Origin: Undaria pinnatifida
Taxonomy: Eukaryota; Sar; Phaeophyceae; Laminariales; Alariaceae
Direction: 5' to 3'
Length of the DNA: 64,000 bases
Assembly (NCBI GenBank): GCA_012845835.1
Contig: JABAKD010000007.1
Span: 13,884,842 to 13,948,841 of the forward strand
A model generated the notes under the pieces. That model was given only the letters and a program-made list of their open reading frames with translations, had not been told where the DNA came from and made no database searches. Position numbers and translations under genes: made by a program. Shown here piece by piece: positions 10,956-21,199 of this stretch; within the stretch, counting starts at the first letter, position 1; each line of letters starts with the position of its first letter.

Positions 10956-11284
10956 TCATCGTTTCTTACTTGGACCCTTCGGCTGATCTTCTCGTTCGTC
11001 CAACCTCCGGATAATCTTCTCTTTGTTTGAGTATGTAGTCTATGGCATTGCAGAGTTTACAGAGTATAGTCTACACCTTCCAGCTGTCATATGGAAGAGG
11101 GCTGTCTGTCATGAAAGATATCGAAAAAATGATTGACCAATCAAAATATCTTAGCACTGAAAACCGTTCCACACACATATATGTTTCTAATGTACTACGC
11201 AGCTTGAAACGTTGAGTTTCAATCATTCAATCGGTCATACTCACAGCTGCTGACGTTTTCATTTTTCTATGAAATATACCGGGT

Positions 11285-11455
11285 ACAAAATGACGGGTTT
11301 TACAGTTTCCGCGTTCAGACTGACTAACATCACCCTGTTGCCTCTGGTGCAAGCTCCAACACTGTAGTTCCGAGGAGAGTCGCCGACCCAGTAATACGCG
11401 CGACCAGAGTAATAACCCGCGCAGCCTGCATAGTCTAGATGATTTTCGACATTTT
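11285..11455 (+). repeat. R1 fragment, diverged
   Basis: ACGGGTTTTACAGTTTCCGCG, CTGACTAACATCACCCTGTTG, ACTGTAGTTCC and GAGAGTCGCCGACC follow in R1 order. The C tract and the terminal GTGTATT are lost or unrecognisable. Confidence 0.75.
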
Positions 11456-11757
11456 TTATTATTTTTTCAAGTTTTTATTTTGTCGTTAGACTACGAAGTA
11501 AGTGCAGACCTGTTGGTGGCCTTTTAGCCTTTCTTTTGCGCAAAAGCAGAAGCCACTGTGCACAGTAGAAGCCCATTGCATCGCTTTTCATTTGCTTACT
11601 TGTACAATGTGTGTTGTCTTCAAATTAAGCCGTTCTTTCTACCCAGCGACATCAGTAGTACCACCGGTACACCACATGTCCGTTCTGATTCTTTATCCTA
11701 GAAATAAAAAATATAATTATGTAGTAACAGACTGCTGTGAAACAGTGTAAAGCTAAA

Positions 11758-12740
11758 ACAGTCGCATTTCATCAAAGTAAAGTAAAGCAAGTGAGGTGCT
11801 ATTTAATAGCGTATTGGGTACAAGAACACAACAAAACAAGTCAGAGGACCACAAATAAAAGAGAACAATAGGGAAAAATAGAGAGGAAAAGAATAGAAAA
11901 AATGGAAAATATTTACGGAAAAGGCAAAATTAACGACAGGTGTTCTGAAGAATGTGATGCAAGAAGATCGGAAAAGAAAGAAAAGAAAGGCTGTAATAGC
12001 CAGAGAGAACACCATATTATCATACATGCTGACTGAAGTGGTATGGAACAAATACTACCTGCTGCTGCACGGGTAAAACAACACGTAAAAGATAACTAAC
12101 TACTGCGACACAGATTTAATAAACCAAAACACAATCGCAACTCATCAAGGTGATGGAAACGAGATGCTATTAATAGCAAACGTCGGGGTAGTAGTAGGAG
12201 AAAACAACAAAGAAAGCCAGACGATAAAAAAGCGGGGAGGGGGGGGGGGACGGGAAACGACAAGAAGAAAAAAAAAAATAAGAAGAAATCAAAACAAGCG
12301 ACAGCTGCCAGGCGTTGTGAATAATGTGATGCAAGAAAAGCGGAAAGGAAAGGCTGCAAGAAAAACAACTTGGTACGTGCTGAAGAGGAACAGGCACCTA
12401 TTGCGCGAACAAAAACAACGCGAAGACCGAAGAAGATAGCTGCTGCTGTTGTCGCACAGACCAGCACGATATTGATATTAATAGCACGAAGTATTCGTAG
12501 CAGAGGTCCCTCGGCACAAACATATGTTCTCAATAATGTAGACTAATGCATAAAGATCCGAAAGGAAACGCTGCAAGAACCATATGACATACGCGATGAA
12601 GAGGAACGGATACCTGTTGCAAGCGGAAAAAGAAAACACGAAGATAACTGCTGTTGTAGGACAAAACCAATACGATACCAGGTGGTGCGAACGAAGTATT
12701 CATGGCAGCGGTGCCTCTCCAACCGCCGTGATACACGTTC
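11758..12740. repeat. Three diverged tandem units
   Basis: Three blocks (about 11758-12090, 12115-12530 and 12530-12740) share TCATCAAGGTGATGG-like starts, GATGCAAGAAAAGCGGAAAGG, GGCTGCAAGA and GAAGTATTCGT.GCAGCGGT.CCTC. The middle unit includes a G tract and A-rich runs. Open frames in both directions (12096-12533 minus, 12584-12895 plus) look like by-products of purine-rich composition. Confidence 0.65.
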
Positions 12741-12764
12741 TGGAGGGTTTTCAACCAATTAACC

Positions 12765-12975
12765 CCAGTGACGTCATTGTGATGTCATCAGTAGGGGGTA
12801 CTTCGAGCCAGAAATTCCTATGGGTTAGGGTTAGGGTTCATACGATAGCCGCAACCCGCACTACACTACGCCGCAGCGCCACTGCTGTTCATTGAGCCCA
12901 TCTGTGCTACGAGCGATTTCACAAGCACTATAGCGGGCAGCCGCCACTCCTATACGGGCACCACACATCGCTACT
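12765..12975 (+). repeat. Unoccupied copy of the TGACGTCA repeat, with telomere-like units
   Basis: CCCCAGTGACGTCATTGTGA runs without interruption into GGGGGTACTTCGAGCC and TCCTATGGGTTAGGG. This is the same sequence that an M1 element splits at 4491-5079. At 12821-12838 the repeat reads as TTAGGG-type units. The segment 12905-12965 (GAGCGATTTCAC...GCGGGCAGCCG) recurs at 23947-24000. Confidence 0.65.
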
Positions 12976-13044
12976 GCTGCTGTAGCCTTGCATGCTTTTG
13001 GTTGCCAAGGGCTGGGTTCCAGGGAATCAAGATCAGCTGTGATA

Positions 13045-13120
13045 AAACCATAACCACCAGCAGCATTATCATCGTCATTATCATTGTCATCATCGTCGTC
13101 ATCACCCTCGCCATCGTCAT
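13045..13120. repeat. Imperfect ATC/GTC trinucleotide repeat
   Basis: Interrupted CATCGTCATTATCATTGTC-type triplets over about 75 bases. They open Ile/Val-rich or Asp-poor frames on either strand with no coding support. Confidence 0.85.
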
Positions 13121-13674
13121 CGACACTCCAGAGTCTGTGTGTGGTTGTCTCAAAAGACTACCGTGCACTCTCTCACGACGATCACTGTCCCCGACGAGAG
13201 TATAGTGAGCTATTCCGGCCGACAAAGCCATTCTTCTCGTGAAGGGCAAGAGGAGGTCTCGGTCTACACTTGGGAGGTGAGACACGCAAGCTATCAACAA
13301 TGTTGTTGTTCTCACATTAACTCGCATCATCAAGTCCGTGGTCACCATGTGGACAGGCTCCAGTCACTCTGGAGCTGAGGAATACCCCAGAGAAAAAACA
13401 CAAACAAACTTGTGCACGCATAGTCTACGAAGTCTATTCTATTATCATTAAAAAAAATATTATACTCCATGGACGCAGCCTATTTATCTAGTCTATGCTG
13501 TTCACCGATCGGTGTGATCTTTCGAGCAATAAAGATAACGATATGACCTTGATATGACATGAAATATACACTAGCTGTATTGTTCAAAAAATGAAAAACA
13601 TCAGCTGTGGGTACGATCTATTGAGTGGTTAAAACTGAACTTTGCAAGCAGTCCAGTTTTACAGATACCTGGTA

Positions 13675-13745
13675 TAAAAATACCCTCCAGCTGTGAGGTC
13701 GAAGATTTCGTCGAAACTCATCTTTTGCACGATGTATGTGTGTGA
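13675..13745 (-). repeat. R1 fragment, terminal part
   Basis: Minus strand: GATGAGTTTCGACGAAATCTT followed by ACCTCACAGCTGGAGGGTATT. Only the end of the family is present. Confidence 0.8.
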
Positions 13746-13749
13746 TATT

Positions 13750-14600
13750 CGTGGAATATGTACTAGTACTGGTACAGAGTACAGAGTATCATGGCCTTGT
13801 CTAGAACCCTTCTCCAGTATAAACGCTGGTCAGCATGACACTGGCATGCAGTACTGATGCCAGCCAAAGGCATTGTGTGTGTTGATTGCCTTTGCTGTTA
13901 CTGTTGTTGATGGTAGTGGCGGTTGTTTCGCGTTGGTTGTGTGCTACTCTGATACATTGCAGCAGCAGTTCTGCAACGTTATTAGACTCTAGTCTAGACT
14001 AAACGGATAGTTTCTGATGGTGGTTCTTACTGGAGCGTCCGCCGCAAAGAAGCTCGCCTCGAACTACTGGTTAGAGCAGGACCTGGGGTAGTTTAGGGTC
14101 GTGGTCATCCAAGAAACAGTCGATAGAGAACCTATTCGCGTCTCGTTGAAAACGGTTTCTGGATTCATTCTATGCATGAGTACATCCGAATTCTTCACGG
14201 CTCCAGTGTAACCCTTTCTTTTTTGTGCTTGCTGATCGCATCTAAGATCTTCGTTGTTGTTTCTCGCTCTTCCTGTTACTCAGATCCGGTGCAACCAAGC
14301 AGGCCATGTTCCCCACTCCCCGCAACGGTACGCGTCGTCGTTTTTACTGCGAGAAGGGCACAATGTCATCGCTTTCTTTCCTTGTCGAATCTCCGCTTTG
14401 AATTGCGCCAGAACCAGGGAACTGCACGCACGTACCTGCTAAAATATTATTTTCTGCTTGTCGATCCATGTACAAAAACGAATTATGAAGCTTTTACCGC
14501 GTTGTTTACTACACCTTAAAACTGGGTTGCATGTACTACATGTAACATCAAACCTTCTAGAATAAAAAACATTACCAGGCGGGTGATATAACGGGGTGGC
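13750..14600. other. No supported gene
   Basis: A plus-strand frame at 14172-14519 (115 codons) has a hydrophobic start (SFLCLLIASKIFVVV) but no recognisable domain, and openness of this length is expected by chance. No repeats were noticed. Confidence 0.3.
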
Positions 14601-14614
14601 TTCTTGCTACTGTA

Positions 14615-15160
14615 CTACCGTCAGATTCGTCCCCTTTGAGGGTTTATAGGTTAGGTTCCGCGCACATATTGAAATGCCCCCCCCCCTCCCCCCTCCCCGA
14701 TCCCTCTTGTTCGAATGCCCCACCTGAAATCAAAATCTACCAGAGTAGTAAACATCACCAGCCAGCTTATATCATCTCAACTCGATGCCGTAGCTCCAAC
14801 TCATCTCCGCCCTCTTCCTTCCCCCCCCCCCCCCTCTTTTGTTCCCCGCCCAGTCGTTCAAACGCCCCACATACAATCGAAATCGGCCAGAGTAATAAAC
14901 ACTCTTACGCAGTTGATATCACGTCATTATCTTTCGAGCTATCGATGACGTGGCTTTCATTCATCCCCCCTCCCCCCACCAACGCCCCCTCCGTCCCCAC
15001 ACCCCGCACGATCGCCTAGACCCAGCACCGTGTGCGTATAGCAAGCTCCTACATAGTCCATATGATTAATACGCGCGATCGAAGCATCACACACAATGTT
15101 GCTAAGGCGAGTTTCGACCAAATCCTTGATCTCATAGCAGGAGTGTATTTTTATATTACA
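14615..15160 (+). repeat. R1 dispersed repeat, long form
   Basis: It begins in the module-B phrase CAGATTCGTCCCC...TTATAG. It passes C tracts near 14680 and 14822, the CGAAATCGGCCAGAGTAATA block, GATATCACGTCATTATC and the CGCCTAGACCCAGCACC block. It ends with GAGTTTCGACCAAATCC and GCAGGAGTGTATTTTTA. The end directly abuts the next unit. Confidence 0.8.
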
Positions 15161-15860
15161 TGTAGCCCAATCCTCCTGGAAACCCTTCCCCCCCCCCTTT
15201 TGTTTTCCTCGCTCTCTCTTGCTCAAACGGCTCACCTAATATCGAAATCCTCCAGAGTAATAAACACTTCCACGCGCTGGATATCACCTTATTATCGTTT
15301 TAGAGCGGTCCATGCCGGTGCTGCAAATCCCACCGCACCGCACCCTAGACCTAGCACCACGCGTATAGCAGACCCATACATATATGCGACCTAAAGCCTT
15401 CCCCTCCCCCGGCCCCCCCCGCCACATTCTCTCCTTCCCCCCCCCCACTAGAAGTATTTTTAGTTTCCACGCACAAATTGAACTGCCCCATCTGTTCCTC
15501 CCCCCCCCTCTCCCTCACGCCCCCCTTTTTATCAAAATCAGACCCCCACGTCCTTAAAAACTCCGCCCTCCCCTCACCGGTTATTCGACTTACAGGATAC
15601 GCTTGATAAACTGATGCATTTCCTTCCACAGCTGTCAGATTTTGTCCCCCTCAGAAACGGGTTTTATAGTTTCCGCGCACAGACTGCCTAACATCACCCT
15701 GTTGACCCTGATAGCTACACTGTAGCTGCAAGGGGAGTCGCCGACCTACATCCTTAATGAAGACACGCAACCCGTAATACCCGCGATCGGAGTATCACAC
15801 ACAGCTTGCAAGATGAGTTTCGACCAAATCTTCGATCTCACAGCTGGAGTGTATTGATTT
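15160..15860 (+). repeat. R1 dispersed repeat, complete unit in tandem with the previous one
   Basis: From TCCTGGAAACCCTTCCC through the CAGAGTAATAAACACT block, the CACGCGTATAGCA block, two C-rich tracts, CACGTCCTTAAAA, CAGATTTTGTCCCCCTCAG, GGGAGTCGCCGACC and the end CAGCTGGAGTGTATT. The terminal approximately 75 bases at 15786-15855 repeat those at 15081-15155. The unit is therefore bracketed by direct repeats about 705 bp apart. Confidence 0.85.
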
Positions 15861-15954
15861 TTTTTTATATTTGTCTAGTTGGCAGGCTGGTTGCAGTTCG
15901 TGCCCCTGGTATTGATAGGAATCGTTTCCAGCAGCAGGTAAAAGGGTCGTCCCT

Positions 15955-16560
15955 AACGATACGTACCCAGCATTTCAGTTTTTGATGAGATTTCGACATT
16001 TTTTACCGAAATTTACGAGGGTTTAATGTTATCCTCAAAAAGTACAAGCCTTAGTCGCCTCGGAATTTGCCCACCCGGCACAGAACCGTCGCTACAGCAG
16101 CAACGCTCCCGGAAGTCACTCGCGTGGTTATCCCAATGGAGTCGGCGTCACTCGTAGGCAGGTGTCGGCGCCTTCGAGAGTGAAACCCATCCAAGCTCGC
16201 CGCGCTACAACGCCCAACGTGACAAAAGTCTCAGCCACTGCCGTCGGCGACTTCGTTCGATCGGCCGCCTCGATGCGGTCACTTAGTCAAACCGACGACG
16301 AGAGCTCACAAGCTCACTGCGCCTTCTGCGATCAGCCATGACCTGCCAATGGCCTTGGGAACGACCCTGCTCAGTGTCGTGCGGTCGCGAGCGGTGGCAC
16401 AGATTGAGCGGTGCGGCTGCTCGATCCTCTTTTTTACCCTTGTATCTAAATTGTTGTTGTTTCCCCAATAAGCCTGAAAAACTTGAAAGCCTGTTATTTC
16501 GGGGGTAAAGTTTAGGTTTTTCGCCAAAATTATTAATTTCGGGAAAAACCTAAAACTTTC
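15955..16560 (+). repeat. R2 repeat, copy 1
   Basis: About 600 bp, matched in inverted orientation at 20595-21195. Shared landmarks are AGCATTTCAGTTTTTGATGA, TTTTTACCGAAATT, CCGTCGGCGA, TCGGCCGCCTCG, AGCCATGACCT, GAGCGGTGCGGCTGC and TTTCGGGAAAAACC. Both copies have a coding-like frame in the same orientation (minus here), sharing AAAPL.LC and HW.VMA. A decayed coding source is therefore possible. Confidence 0.7.
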
Positions 16561-16599
16561 GGTGCAAAACGAAGTAATATCTTCGTTGAAACCGCCCCC

Positions 16600-17385
16600 A
16601 GTAAACCTTTGATTAATACTAGGAGTAAACCGCAAAGGTATGCTCATTGTCGATTTTTGTGGCAACACTAGCAGACACTGCCATCGATTTGTTACATGTG
16701 ACGACACTGGTGTGCTTTACTGGGACGCTGAGCTAAACGCACAGCTGATGTGATGCGTTGTGGTTTACTGGTTACCGGGGTACGGGTGGGCGTGCATGTA
16801 TGGGGGGGTTGTACGGATGTGTGTGGAATCTTCACATTAAACTGATATTTCCACCCATGCATATCCAGCAGTTTCAGTCGGAGTCCGTGCTATTGCCTCG
16901 TAGAGAGGCGGGTTTTGAGGCGGCAAACTATAGGGGGCATGTGCTGTAGACACGCATTGCAAACATCTCACGTCGCCATTCGCCATTTCCCAAGTTCGTT
17001 TGGCAACCCGACCAGGCCGCATTCATCTCGGTGACCAGGTACACCGGTCAGCCGTGACGCAACATCGCTTAATCGCTCACATTGCAAAACCGACCCCAGC
17101 GAACGTCGGCACCTTGCCTAGTTAGTGCTAGAACGTGTGCACCTGGCATACTTCCTGCCACTGGCGAGGTCGCGCGAATAAGGCCTTCTTTTGACAGGGT
17201 CGGGACATTACGAGTGTTTATAACCGTTACTAACCGTTACTAACCTTGGAGCGTTTAGTTTCCTCTGCATTCTTATGGTAACAAAGGTGACAGATTTGAA
17301 ATACTTGAGAACCATAGGCTTTCAGCTGACCAGGCTGAACTCCACTTCAAGATATATAATGCAATCCCCTACATGTATGAGTAAT
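16600..17385. other. No supported gene
   Basis: Nothing recognised except a short doubling of TAACCGTTACTAACCGTTAC near 17221-17245. Frames are short and show no domain. Confidence 0.35.
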
Positions 17386-18370
17386 GCGCACGATCGCAGT
17401 ATCACACACAAGCTTGCAAAGATGAGTTTCGACCAAATCTTCGATCTCACAGCTGGAGTGTATTTTAATATTTTATGTCACCTAAACCTCTTGAAAACCC
17501 TTTTCCCTCCCCCCCCCCCGAACTCCCCCCCCCCCCCCCCCCCCCTCCGCCTTTTTTTTCTTTTCTCGCTCCCTGTTGCTCAAAGGCCCCACTTGACTAC
17601 ATCGAAATCTGCCAGAGTAATAAACACTCCCAATCAATTGATATCACCTCATTATCTTTCTGCAGTCATATCCATGCCGCTGCTGCAATTCACCCCCCAC
17701 CCCCTCCCCCCCCCCCCTCCCCCTCCTTCCCCATCACCACCCGCACCATCGCCTAGACCTAGCAACACGCGTATAGCAAACCCCTACATCTATGCCACCT
17801 AAATATGTTGTTTAAAAAAGCCATTCCCCCCCCCCTCCCCCCCCCCCTCCCTCTCCCACACCTACACCCTCGAACGCTCCGCCCTCTCCTCACCGGTTGT
17901 ACGACTTACAGGATATACATGATAAACAGGCGCATTCGTTCCAAAACCGTCAGATTTATCCTCTTGAATGATTTATAGTTTCCACGCACGGATTGAGCTG
18001 CCCCGCCAGTCCCGTCCCCTTCCCCCCCCAGCTCCCTCTTGACCAAACCCAGGCCCCCACGTCCTTTAAAACTCCGCCCTCCCCTCACCAGTTATTCCAC
18101 TTGCATGATTCACTTGATAAACTGATGCATTTCCTTCCACAGCTGTCAGATTTTGTACCCCTGAAACAACGCGTTTTATAGTTTCCGCGCGCAGACTGAC
18201 TACTATCACCCTGCTGACCCTGATAGCTACCAGGTACACTGTAGTTGCAAGGGGAGTCGCCGATTTATATCCTTAACGAGCCGTAATACGGGCGATCGGA
18301 GTATCACACACAGCGTGCAAAGATGAGTTTCAATAAAATCTCCGATCTCACAGCTGGAGTGTATTTTTAT
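17385..18370 (+). repeat. R1 dispersed repeat, longest unit
   Basis: The approximately 75-base terminal block (GTATCACACACAAGCTTGCA to GGAGTGTATTTTA) stands at 17398-17465 and again at 18300-18364, about 902 bp apart, so the unit has direct-repeat ends. Between them are five C-rich tracts, the CAGAGTAATAAACACTCCC block, the CGCCTAGACCTAGCA block, the ACCGTCAGATTTATCC module and the related CAGATTTTGTACCCC module. The internal duplication of that module is clearest here. Confidence 0.85.
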
Positions 18371-18374
18371 TTTT

Positions 18375-19140
18375 ATAATAATACTGGTCACGGTATAAAA
18401 GCGTACCAGGTACGTGATAAAAACGCCCACAACGAAATTCAGCACAAGGGACAGCATATGAAGTGTGGGGTATGCTTCCAAATAACCTAGAGGAAAATGT
18501 TGAACCAGAGAAAGTATAAAAACTAAGGTTGTATGATATCTTATATACGATTCGTAGAAAGACAAGGCTACAACGAGAAACCAATATGCGAGTTTCCCAG
18601 TTACCATACGCACGTCATTTATGATTTGTTGTATTGTTATGTCTGGTGTCCGAGAACGTGCATCCATGGACACATGATCGACTGTTTGATTGAGCACCAA
18701 TCACTAGTCATGACTGCTAATGCTTCGTCATGACTTGACTAAGCATGAACAGTCACGAGTAATAAGTTTAGGAACGCCAAGTAGTTTTCGGAATGCCACC
18801 AAGGCCACAGCAGGGGGGCTACCGCAGTTTTCATTTCCAGGTTTCACCGATCGCAGTAGGAGTGACCCTGTACCTCACTGGCGAAACACACTTTAGTTTT
18901 TTGCTGATTGCTTCCGGGCAGCGTAGATTTCCATCATCTGCGGATTCAAATGGTCATCTCTAAAGATCACGAAACTCAAGACGGCAAAAGAACAGGGGGG
19001 GGCTTCCTCGTGAGTGACACTACTCACTGCTAAAAAAGGCTCCCAAAGCGACCTCCCTGCCGTAGCCATGGTAGCATATTACGAAAAAAAAAGACACACC
19101 AGAGGCATAGGAGCCCGCATACGAAATTTGTTTCCTTTAC
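18375..19140. other. Mostly unassigned, one degenerate M2 core
   Basis: GAGTGACCCTGTACCTCACT at about 18859 with GGCGAAA after it matches the right half of the M2 palindrome and its downstream consensus. A minus-strand frame at 18227-18700 overlaps the R1 end and is not supported as a gene. Confidence 0.4.
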
Positions 19141-19144
19141 TATT

Positions 19145-19690
19145 ATGCCTGCTTCCCTTGGAACCGACCAAGTCTACGAACCTCATATGATTTGTCATTA
19201 TGATGCCCTTGCCTCGCCACTGCACCTTACTCGCGACATGACTATCTTTGTTCCACGCCGTAAACACAACGGTCCATGTGTTGTCCAGGAAATTGATCAC
19301 ATTAGTTCGTTCACAAAAAACTTTCGTTCCGGCACGGTACCCGTAAACCGCAAAATTCTTGACGGCCAACTACGCTTACGAAAGCCTGCCATGCATCTAC
19401 AACACCACCATCGTATTTTTTTGCACAGTTCGGTGCTGCACGATAACGCCACGGGACAATCGCCCTTGATCGCTCGTGCAGTGGATTCTACTCGAGTTGT
19501 GTACTTGTACCATCTGGTACCTATAGCTTCACTGTTCCGATACATGTGCCACCTGACTGACCAAGAAAAAAAAAGGCGGCCGCTGAACCGGCGACGTCGA
19601 ACCTGGCCAACAGGGGATGAAAAATCTTCGGAAATATCTCCTCTCGATGTTCATGTATCTATTGCAATAGAAAACAACAGCTGCTGGTAG
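19145..19690 (+). CDS. Doubtful 181-codon open frame
   Basis: It has an ATG start, runs to TAG, and is open also in the codon-aligned minus frame (19079-19369). It is rich in His and Arg with no domain I recognise. Open runs of this length are expected about once by chance in six frames of a window this size, so the length alone is not evidence. The minus strand has a fragment GTVPERKFF and a fragment HMRFVDL that recall piggyBac transposases, but in different frames and with the wrong spacing. I would not treat this as a gene without homology. Confidence 0.15.
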   Translation: MPASLGTDQVYEPHMICHYDALASPLHLTRDMTIFVPRRKHNGPCVVQEIDHISSFTKNFRSGTVPVNRKILDGQLRLRKPAMHLQHHHRIFLHSSVLHDNATGQSPLIARAVDSTRVVYLYHLVPIASLFRYMCHLTDQEKKRRPLNRRRRTWPTGDEKSSEISPLDVHVSIAIENNSCW

Positions 19691-19844
19691 TGACTACCCA
19701 CACAACCCAGCAACGCTAAAGTAGAAATCAAGTGCCGTTCACGACAAACAGTTTGAGCATTTCGATGGACATGCCAATACACTTACACACGCAAACGTCA
19801 ACGCCCCGCCAAGATGTGATGACGTCTGTGACTGCTGTCGTATA

Positions 19845-20320
19845 ATACATTTATCCCCTCGAAATAATGTATAGTTTCCAGGCACATATCGAGGTGCCCC
19901 CCCCCCCCCCCCCCCCCGCCCCCCCCCGCCCCCAATAATATACTGGTGCCAAAACCGTCAGATTTATCCCCTCGAAAGGATTTATAGCTTACATGCACAA
20001 ATTGCCCCTTCCCCCCCCCCCCCCCCCCCCCCCCGCCCCCCTCCAAACCCGCTCGCTTTTGATCAAAACCAGGCCCCCCCTTTCCCTTCACAGCTGTCAG
20101 ATTTTGTCCCCCTCAGAAACGGGTTTTATAGTTTCCGCGCACAGACTGACTAAAATCATCCTGTTGACCCTGATAGCTACACTGTAGCTGTAAGGGGAGT
20201 CGCCGACCTATATCCTTAATGAGGACACACAACTCGTAATGCGCGCGATCGGAGTATCACACACAGCTTGCAAAGATGAGTTTCGACGAAATCTTCGATC
20301 TCACAGCTGGAGTGTATTTT
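19845..20320 (+). repeat. R1 dispersed repeat
   Basis: Two module-B starts (ATTTATCCCCTCGAAA at 19850 and again at 19970), each followed by a long C tract. Then follows the main module from CAGCTGTCAGATTTTGTCCCC to CAGCTGGAGTGTATT at about 20318. After the end comes TTAATAATACTGGTACC, a tail also seen in altered form after the 18.36-kb copy. Confidence 0.85.
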
Positions 20321-20594
20321 AATTTTTTTAATAATACTGGTACCAAGCACCTGATATTTGATAGTATTAATGAAACATACGCCCCCCGGTTTTAACCCAT
20401 TTGCAATTAATTACCGACAAACGATCCTCGTCCAACTCCAAGTGTATTGTCCCCATGTCGAGAGTGCGGTGCATTTCGAATTCATGAATCACATTCCTTG
20501 TCTAAATCCAAGTGATTTGTACCGATGTGGGGAGTGCGGTGCTAAACATGCTTAAATGGTTCAAGGCCGTTCCTAATGAAGTAATGTTTATCTT

Positions 20595-21195
20595 GATTTT
20601 TACCGAAAATTTCGGGGTTTCCCGAAATTTTGTAGTTTCGGGGAAAAAAAAAAAAAATCCACGCCCGGAATATGTAGCCTCCAAGTGTTTCAGCTTTGTT
20701 AGGGACTACCCTAATTTGCAGGTAAGACGATGTAGAGGATGGGCAGCCGCACCGCTCGAGCTGTGCCTTTACTCGCTAGCGCCCGCGACTTAGCAGAGTC
20801 GTCCCCAAAGTCATTGGGAGGTCATGGCTGAGCTCAGAAGGCGCTGTTAGTTTCTGAGCTTTCGTCGTCGCGTTGACAAAATGACCGCACGAGGCGGCCG
20901 ACCGAACGAGCTTGCCGACGGTGTAGCTGATACTTTAATCACGTTGGACGTTGTAGCGCGACGAGTTGGTGTTGGATTTCACTCTCAAAGGCAGCGACAC
21001 CTGCCCAGGAGTAAGACCGACTCCGGTAGGACGACCACGTTGGTGTCTTCCGCGAGCGTTGTTGCTGTAGTGACGGTCCTGTGCCGGGTCGGCGATTGTT
21101 TTGCGAACCTACTCAGGCTCGTACTCGTGAGAATTCGGCCCACACCTAGATTTCCGTAAATGGCGGAAGTTTCATCAAAAACTGAAATGCTGCAC
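20595..21195 (-). repeat. R2 repeat, copy 2, inverted relative to copy 1
   Basis: It matches 15955-16560 on the opposite strand through the landmarks listed there, with an A/T-rich end at 20595-20660 (CCGAAATTTTGTAGTTTCGG). A plus-strand frame at 20881-21159 lies within it. The two copies are about 4.6 kb apart and would form a long imperfect stem if transcribed together. Confidence 0.7.
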
Positions 21196-21199
21196 GCAT

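Noticed and set aside
12096-12533. Hydrophobic 145-codon minus-strand protein
   Set aside because: Phe/Leu richness comes from the purine-rich plus strand of the triplicated block.
19079-19690. Possible piggyBac transposase remnant on the minus strand (GTVPERKFF, HMRFVDL)
   Set aside because: The two fragments are in different frames, the spacing between the W.D-like and VDL-like parts is too short, and no TTAA-flanked TIRs were found.
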